Of a stretch of 10,047 nt of DNA, positions 6,055 through 10,047 are shown piece after piece. How positions within the stretch are numbered: the first letter of the stretch is position 1; each line of letters begins with the position of its first letter. The DNA lies in assembly GCA_937858455.1 (NCBI GenBank), contig CALLYN010000304.1:1-10047 (forward strand). The letters are read 5' to 3'. The DNA is from an uncultured Kouleothrix sp. (lineage in GTDB: Bacteria; Chloroflexota; Chloroflexia; Chloroflexales; Roseiflexaceae). A program made the position numbers and the translations under genes. The notes under the pieces are model-generated. The model saw only the letters and a list, made by a program, of their open reading frames with translations, did no database searches and had not been told where the DNA came from.

Positions 6055-6819
6055 ATGAGTATGCGGCTGAGGCTGGCGCACCTCTACCCCGACCAGATGA
6101 ATATCTACGGCGATCGCGGCAACATTTTGGCGCTGGCGCGCCGCTGCGCCTGGCGCGGCATCGAGCTCGAGATTATGCCGGTGGGCGTAGGCGCCGATAT
6201 TGACTGGCCGGCGCTGGACATGGCGTTTTTCGGCGGCGGGCAAGACAGCGGCCAGGCGCTGATTGCGGCCGATTTTGTGCAGCACCAGGGGCCGGCGCTG
6301 CGTACGGCGATCGACGACGGCCTGGTGATGCTGGCGATCTGCGGCGGCTACCAGCTGCTTGGGCATTACTTTCTGACACACACCGGCGAGCGGCTGCCGG
6401 GGATCGGCGCAATTGACGTTCATACCGTTGGCGGCGACGTGCGGCTGATCGGCAATATCGTTGTCGACGCTGAGCTGGGCGAGCTGGCCGGCCTCGCGGC
6501 TAGCTCGGCCCACGTGCGCCTGGTGGGCTTCGAGAACCACAGCGGCCGAACGTACCTTGGCGCGGGTGTGCGCCCGCTCGGCCGGGTGCTGGCCGGCCAC
6601 GGCAATAATGGCGAAGACGGCAGCGAGGGTGCGGTGTATCGCAACACCTTTGGCTGCTACATGCACGGGTCGCTGCTGCCGAAGAACCCGCAGCTCGCCG
6701 ATCACCTGATCGGCCTGGCGCTGGCGCGGCGCTATGGTGCCAGCGCGGCGCTGGCGCAGCTTGACGATCGGCTGGAGCTGGCAGCCCAGCGCGGCATGGT
6801 CGAGCGGTTGCTGCACTAG
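6055..6819 (+). CDS. gatD: GatD-type glutamine amidotransferase (lipid II isoglutaminyl synthase subunit)
   Basis: Class I glutaminase domain that releases ammonia from glutamine. In the MurT-GatD complex the ammonia amidates the D-glutamate of the lipid II stem peptide. The 254-residue protein has the GatD/CobQ-like layout: N-terminal LYPDQMNIYGDRGNI, GGGQDxxQ (60-67), catalytic Cys96 in LAICGGYQLLG, FENHSGRT (159-166) and catalytic His204 in CYMHGSLLPKNP. The length is typical of GatD. I chose the ATG at 6055 because GGAAGGA (6042-6048) lies 6 bases before it; an in-frame ATG at 6037 has no such site and would sit almost on the predicted transcript start. MurT, usually encoded next to GatD, is absent: the neighbours are two SDR-fold genes. 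An amidotransferase serving another ligase is a less likely alternative. Confidence 0.88.
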   Translation: MSMRLRLAHLYPDQMNIYGDRGNILALARRCAWRGIELEIMPVGVGADIDWPALDMAFFGGGQDSGQALIAADFVQHQGPALRTAIDDGLVMLAICGGYQLLGHYFLTHTGERLPGIGAIDVHTVGGDVRLIGNIVVDAELGELAGLAASSAHVRLVGFENHSGRTYLGAGVRPLGRVLAGHGNNGEDGSEGAVYRNTFGCYMHGSLLPKNPQLADHLIGLALARRYGASAALAQLDDRLELAAQRGMVERLLH

Positions 6820-6904
6820 CCGCGCCGCGCTGCCGGGCTAGCTACACGCGGCGGCTCGGGCAGGCCACAAAAGACACTCGCTCGCTTGGATAAAGGCTTT
6901 CGGG

Positions 6905-7831
6905 ATGACGGTGTTACTGATCGGCGGCACCGGGCTGCTTGGCGGCGCCATCGCCGCCGAGCTGGTGCGGCAGAACTACCCGGTGCGCGCGCTGGTGCGC
7001 ACCGGCAAGGGCGCTGCCCGGCTGCGCGGGCTGGGAATCGAGCTTGAGGTTGGCGATGTACGCGATGCCCGTGCGCTGCGGCGGGCCTTTCGCGACCAGC
7101 CGACGGTGATGACGACCGCGCAGGGCAACCCGCTGAGCCGGTCAAACCCGATGCGCCAGATCGATGGCTCGGCGAACCAGCACATGATCGTGGCGGCGCG
7201 CAAGGCTGGCGTGCCGCGCTTTGTATTTGTATCGGCGTTGAAGGCCGACCAGGGCGCCGCGACGGTGCCACAGCTGGCGTACAAGTTTGCCGCCGAGAAC
7301 GTGCTGCAGGCCAGCGGCATCCCGTTCACCATCCTGCGGCCTTCGTCGTTTCAAGAAACATTTGACGACGGGTTTGCGCCTTTCAAGCGGATCATTGAGC
7401 TGGCGGGGGTTGGGTTGACCATGGGCAGCGGGCGTGGCCGGCATTCGTTTGTGGCGGTGCGCGATGTGGCGCGCGCGGCGGTGCTGTCGCTCGCGCACCC
7501 CGAAGCGCTCGGCCAGATTGTGCCGGTGGGCGGCCCCGACGACTTGAGCTACCGCGAGGCGTATCGGCAGATCGCTAAGATCACCGGCCGGCGCGTGGTG
7601 GTGCTGCCGGCGCCGCGCATTGCTTTGAAGCTGGGTGGCCTGCTGGCCACGCCAGTGCTGCCGGAGCTTGGCGATTTCTTCGCGTTTTTCGAATTTTTCG
7701 ACCGCCACGGCTACACCTGTGCCACGCCCGAGTGGTTGGTGCGCGCGCTGGGCCGGCGCCGCAGCTTCGACGAGGCGGTGCGCGATTTCTATGGTGTGAA
7801 CCAGCCCGGCGTGGGCCTTAGCGCGGCCTGA
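6905..7831 (+). CDS. NmrA-like NAD(P)-binding atypical SDR
   Basis: Rossmann-fold protein of 308 residues. GGTGLLG (7-13) gives the G-x-x-G-x-x-G dinucleotide motif, followed by GDVRD (50-54), FVFVSAL (106-112), the SGIPFTILRP segment (137-146), and the YREAYRQIAKITGR helix typical of NmrA-like and NDUFA9-like SDRs. The active-site Lys is kept (K127 in YKFAAENVL) but the Tyr position is Gln (Q123), which is usual for this subgroup; many members sense redox state or carry out NAD(P)H-dependent reductions. Substrate cannot be deduced. AAAGG (6892-6896) lies 8 bases before the ATG. The gene starts 85 bases after gatD on the same strand and may be cotranscribed with it. The stop is only 15 bases from the end of the convergent acetyltransferase gene, with no visible terminator between them. 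Confidence 0.85.
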   Translation: MTVLLIGGTGLLGGAIAAELVRQNYPVRALVRTGKGAARLRGLGIELEVGDVRDARALRRAFRDQPTVMTTAQGNPLSRSNPMRQIDGSANQHMIVAARKAGVPRFVFVSALKADQGAATVPQLAYKFAAENVLQASGIPFTILRPSSFQETFDDGFAPFKRIIELAGVGLTMGSGRGRHSFVAVRDVARAAVLSLAHPEALGQIVPVGGPDDLSYREAYRQIAKITGRRVVVLPAPRIALKLGGLLATPVLPELGDFFAFFEFFDRHGYTCATPEWLVRALGRRRSFDEAVRDFYGVNQPGVGLSAA

Positions 7832-7846
7832 GCGCCATGGTAAGCC

Positions 7847-8716
7847 CTATGCTTCGGCCAGGCGCAGCTCGTATACGTGCATGTGCTCGGCCGGGCCGGC
7901 AAAGCCAGCCGCCAGCAGCGCGGGCATGCAGGGCGCGGCCGGCGGCAGCAGGGTGCGCAGCGCCCATGCCGGCGCGCTTGCTGCGGCGCAGAGGTCGCGG
8001 CATAGCTGCTCGAGCTCGCCGGGCGGGCCTTCTGCGTGCGCCAGCCACCAGCCAGCTTCCTCGCGCGGTGTGACGATCGCCCACGCCGCCGCGCCCGGCA
8101 GCGCATACACCTGGCCGTGCGCCAGGTGCTCGCGCAGCCGCTCCGCAGTCATGTCGAAGGTGTGCCAGCCATACGTGTAGAGCTTGCCGGTGTGCGCCAA
8201 TAACGCCGAGCGGGCGAGATCGGCCTGCAGGCGCTCGATCTGAGTGGGCGCAAGCGGCCTGGCAAGTGAGCCGCCCGGCTGGCGCGGCGCGCGGTACCAC
8301 GCCGGCTCGTACACGAGCCGAAAGCCGTGCTCGCGGCCCATGCGATGCATCGTGACATTGCCGGAGTCGGTGAGGTAGCGCAGCGTGCGCGCGCCGCGCT
8401 TGTGCGCGAGCGCGATGCAGCGCTGCATCATGGCGCGGCCAAAGCCCTGCCGCGCGCGCGCCGGGTCGACGCGCAGGCCGTGAAACCAATCTTCGCCCGG
8501 CCCGAGCGCCGAGATTTTCGCCAGCGCCACCGGCTGGCCGCCAACCTCGCCTACCAGCAGCGCGCCGCTACCGTCGGCAAGCCAGGCATCCCACACCTCG
8601 GGGATGTAGTCCTCGCCATTCCAGATTGTTCTGACCATCGCGACGACCGCCGGGCGATCGGCGGCGTGCGCCGCGCGGATGTGCAGCCGTGCTGCACCTG
8701 TGTCGGTATGATTCAT
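7847..8716 (-). CDS. GNAT-family acetyltransferase with an extra C-terminal half
   Basis: Acyl-CoA-dependent N-acetyltransferase, substrate unknown. The N-terminal half (about residues 10-145) is a GNAT domain, with the acetyl-CoA pyrophosphate-binding loop at R89-Q-G-F-G-R94 after GLRVDP, and the NVTMHRMGREHGFR segment typical of the final helix and strand. The protein is 289 residues, about twice a single GNAT domain. The second half (about 150-289) has no motif I recognise and could be a degenerate second GNAT fold or a substrate-selecting domain. The ATG at 8716 fits the family start, but no clear ribosome site precedes it. It begins 25 bases after the kynureninase stop on the same strand, so the two are probably cotranscribed, and translation may be coupled. 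The kynureninase context hints at an aromatic amine or amino acid substrate, but this is only inference. Confidence 0.85.
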   Translation of the reverse strand: MNHTDTGAARLHIRAAHAADRPAVVAMVRTIWNGEDYIPEVWDAWLADGSGALLVGEVGGQPVALAKISALGPGEDWFHGLRVDPARARQGFGRAMMQRCIALAHKRGARTLRYLTDSGNVTMHRMGREHGFRLVYEPAWYRAPRQPGGSLARPLAPTQIERLQADLARSALLAHTGKLYTYGWHTFDMTAERLREHLAHGQVYALPGAAAWAIVTPREEAGWWLAHAEGPPGELEQLCRDLCAAASAPAWALRTLLPPAAPCMPALLAAGFAGPAEHMHVYELRLAEA

Positions 8717-8741
8717 GGTGAATAGTAGCTATCCGAACATA

Positions 8742-10010
8742 TTACGTGACGACGGGCGCGCTGCCGGCGTATTTTTCGTACAGGCGCGTATCGACGATCT
8801 CGCGCATGCGCACGGCGGCGCTGTGGATCTCGGCGTAGGTGGTGTAGAGTGGCGCAATGCCCAGGCGAATATTGTCGGGCGTGCGAAAATCGGGCAGCAC
8901 GTGCATATCGTTGATCAGCGCCAGGTCGATTCCCAGGCCCTGCTGGTGGCCGAGCGAAACGTGTGAGCCGCGCCAGTCGGCGCTGCGTGGCGAGTTTAGC
9001 GTGTAGCCGACCGGCGCGAGCAGTGCCTCCCACAGCTCGATCAGGTAGCTCGTCTGCTGGCGCGATTTGGCGCGCAGCGCTTCGATGCCGGCCTCGAGCA
9101 GCAGATCGACGCCTGGCTCGATCAGCGCGAGCGAGAGCACCGCCGGGGTGCCGCTAAGGAAGCGCCGCAAGCCCGGCGCGGGTTGGTACTGAAGGCCGAA
9201 ATCAAACAGGCCGCGCTGGCCCATCCAGCCGGCGATCGGGTTGACTAGCTGCTCTTGCAGGTCGCGGCGGATGTACAGAAACGCCGGTGCACCGGGGCCG
9301 CCGTTCAGGTATTTGTAGCAGCAGCCGATCGCCAGGTCGGCCCCAGCGGCGTTGAGGCCGACCGGAACGCTGCCGACCGAGTGGCTGAGATCCCAAAGCA
9401 CCAGCGCGCCTGCGTCGTGCGCGGCCCGCGTGACCTCGGCCATGTCGTAGACGTAGCCGCTTTTGAACACGGTATGCGAGAGCGTCAGCAGCGCGGCCTG
9501 CTCGCCAAGCTGCGCTGCAATCTGCTCGGCCGGGCCGTGGATTGCGTCGGGCGAGGGCACAATCGTGAGCGTGTGGCCGCCGCCGAGCAGATCGATCGCG
9601 CCCTGAAGAATGTAGATATCCGATGGGAAGTTGAGATCGTCGGTGATCACGCGCGTGCGGCCAGGGCGAGCGCGCAGCGCCGCAACCGCGAGCTTGAACA
9701 AATTGACCGATGTCGAGTCCGCGACGATAACTTCGTCGGGCGGGGCGCCGATCAGGCGGGCGATCTTCGCGCCGACGCGCTCGGGCGCGCTGAACCAGCC
9801 CTCGTTCCAGCCGCGGATCAGGCGCGCGCCCCACTCGTCGCGCACCAGCGCGTCGGCGCGCGCGGCCGCGGCGCGCGGCAGCCGGCCAAGCGAGTTGCCG
9901 TCAAGATAGATCAGGTCGGGGTCGTCGATGACGAACTGGTCGCGAAAGTGCGCCAGCGGGTCGCGTGCGTCAAGCTCGTGGGCGTAGGCGGCGTCGGTGC
10001 GGATGGGCAT
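8742..10010 (-). CDS. kynU: Kynureninase
   Basis: PLP enzyme that splits L-kynurenine to anthranilate and alanine, or 3-hydroxykynurenine to 3-hydroxyanthranilate and alanine, in tryptophan breakdown or de novo NAD synthesis. The 422-residue length is normal for bacterial kynureninase. In this numbering: IYLDGNSLGRLP near the N-terminus, the phosphate-binding DSTS (98-101), FPSD (128-131), WDLSHSVG with D207 and H210, and the PLP lysine K233 in CCYKYLNGGPGAPAF. The GWMGQ segment (W262) and FLSGTP (284-289) also match the family. I chose the ATG at 10010 because AAAGG (10018-10022, minus strand) lies 7 bases upstream; an in-frame ATG at 10043 adds 11 residues without such a site. No tryptophan dioxygenase, formamidase or 3-hydroxyanthranilate dioxygenase is seen in the window; they may lie beyond 10047. 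Confidence 0.95.
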   Translation of the reverse strand: MPIRTDAAYAHELDARDPLAHFRDQFVIDDPDLIYLDGNSLGRLPRAAAARADALVRDEWGARLIRGWNEGWFSAPERVGAKIARLIGAPPDEVIVADSTSVNLFKLAVAALRARPGRTRVITDDLNFPSDIYILQGAIDLLGGGHTLTIVPSPDAIHGPAEQIAAQLGEQAALLTLSHTVFKSGYVYDMAEVTRAAHDAGALVLWDLSHSVGSVPVGLNAAGADLAIGCCYKYLNGGPGAPAFLYIRRDLQEQLVNPIAGWMGQRGLFDFGLQYQPAPGLRRFLSGTPAVLSLALIEPGVDLLLEAGIEALRAKSRQQTSYLIELWEALLAPVGYTLNSPRSADWRGSHVSLGHQQGLGIDLALINDMHVLPDFRTPDNIRLGIAPLYTTYAEIHSAAVRMREIVDTRLYEKYAGSAPVVT

Positions 10011-10047
10011 AGGCTGGCCTTTCGTCGCAGAGAGTACACGCATGGTT

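Noticed and set aside
4937..7831. Sugar-nucleotide or polysaccharide biosynthesis cluster
   Set aside because: The two SDR-fold proteins are atypical, with degenerate active sites, and no glycosyltransferase or nucleotidyltransferase is present.
8736..8751. Possible second LexA half-site (GAACATATTACG) between kynU and the GNAT gene
   Set aside because: Only the left half matches; the right half lacks GTTC, and it lies inside an operon junction overlapping the kynU stop.

Overview
The window is GC-rich chromosomal DNA, densely coding on both strands. It carries eight genes plus one 556-base regulatory gap. I see no mobile element, CRISPR array, rRNA or tRNA. The gene content suggests a Chloroflexota-type bacterium: a b6-like full-length cytochrome b with a soluble tail, a membrane-anchored dihaem cytochrome c with a Pro/Thr-rich end, a GatD amidotransferase, a kynureninase and a Gram-positive-style LexA box. 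This is inference from gene families and style, not a measured phylogeny; another GC-rich monoderm lineage is possible.

Layout. 1-3047 (+) is the end of a respiratory operon: cytochrome b (5' end outside the window), dihaem cytochrome c, then an unrecognised six-helix membrane protein. A GC hairpin follows each of the first two genes, and a bidirectional terminator (3077-3122) closes the block. 3139-4380 (-) is an SbcD/Mre11-type nuclease with a good sigma-70 promoter and no SbcC partner in view. 4381-4936 has no convincing gene. It holds the sbcD promoter, a perfect LexA/SOS-box palindrome, a 10-bp tandem repeat, and a probable long leader with a terminator-like hairpin ahead of the next gene. 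4937-7831 (+) has three genes: an extended SDR-fold protein that has lost its catalytic Tyr and Lys, a GatD-like glutamine amidotransferase without MurT beside it, and an NmrA-like NAD(P)-binding protein. 7847-10010 (-) is a probable two-gene unit, kynureninase followed 25 bases later by a GNAT acetyltransferase with an extra C-terminal half.

How the genes work together. The first block would pass electrons from quinol through cytochrome b (with a Rieske protein presumably encoded upstream) to a tethered dihaem cytochrome c. The middle gap links a repair nuclease to possible SOS control. The remaining genes are small metabolic or cell-wall units with no obvious joint pathway. The observations most worth following are the LexA box with its phased tandem repeat, the catalytically degenerate SDR with its leader, and the Glu-less Qo motif with the soluble tail in cytochrome b.
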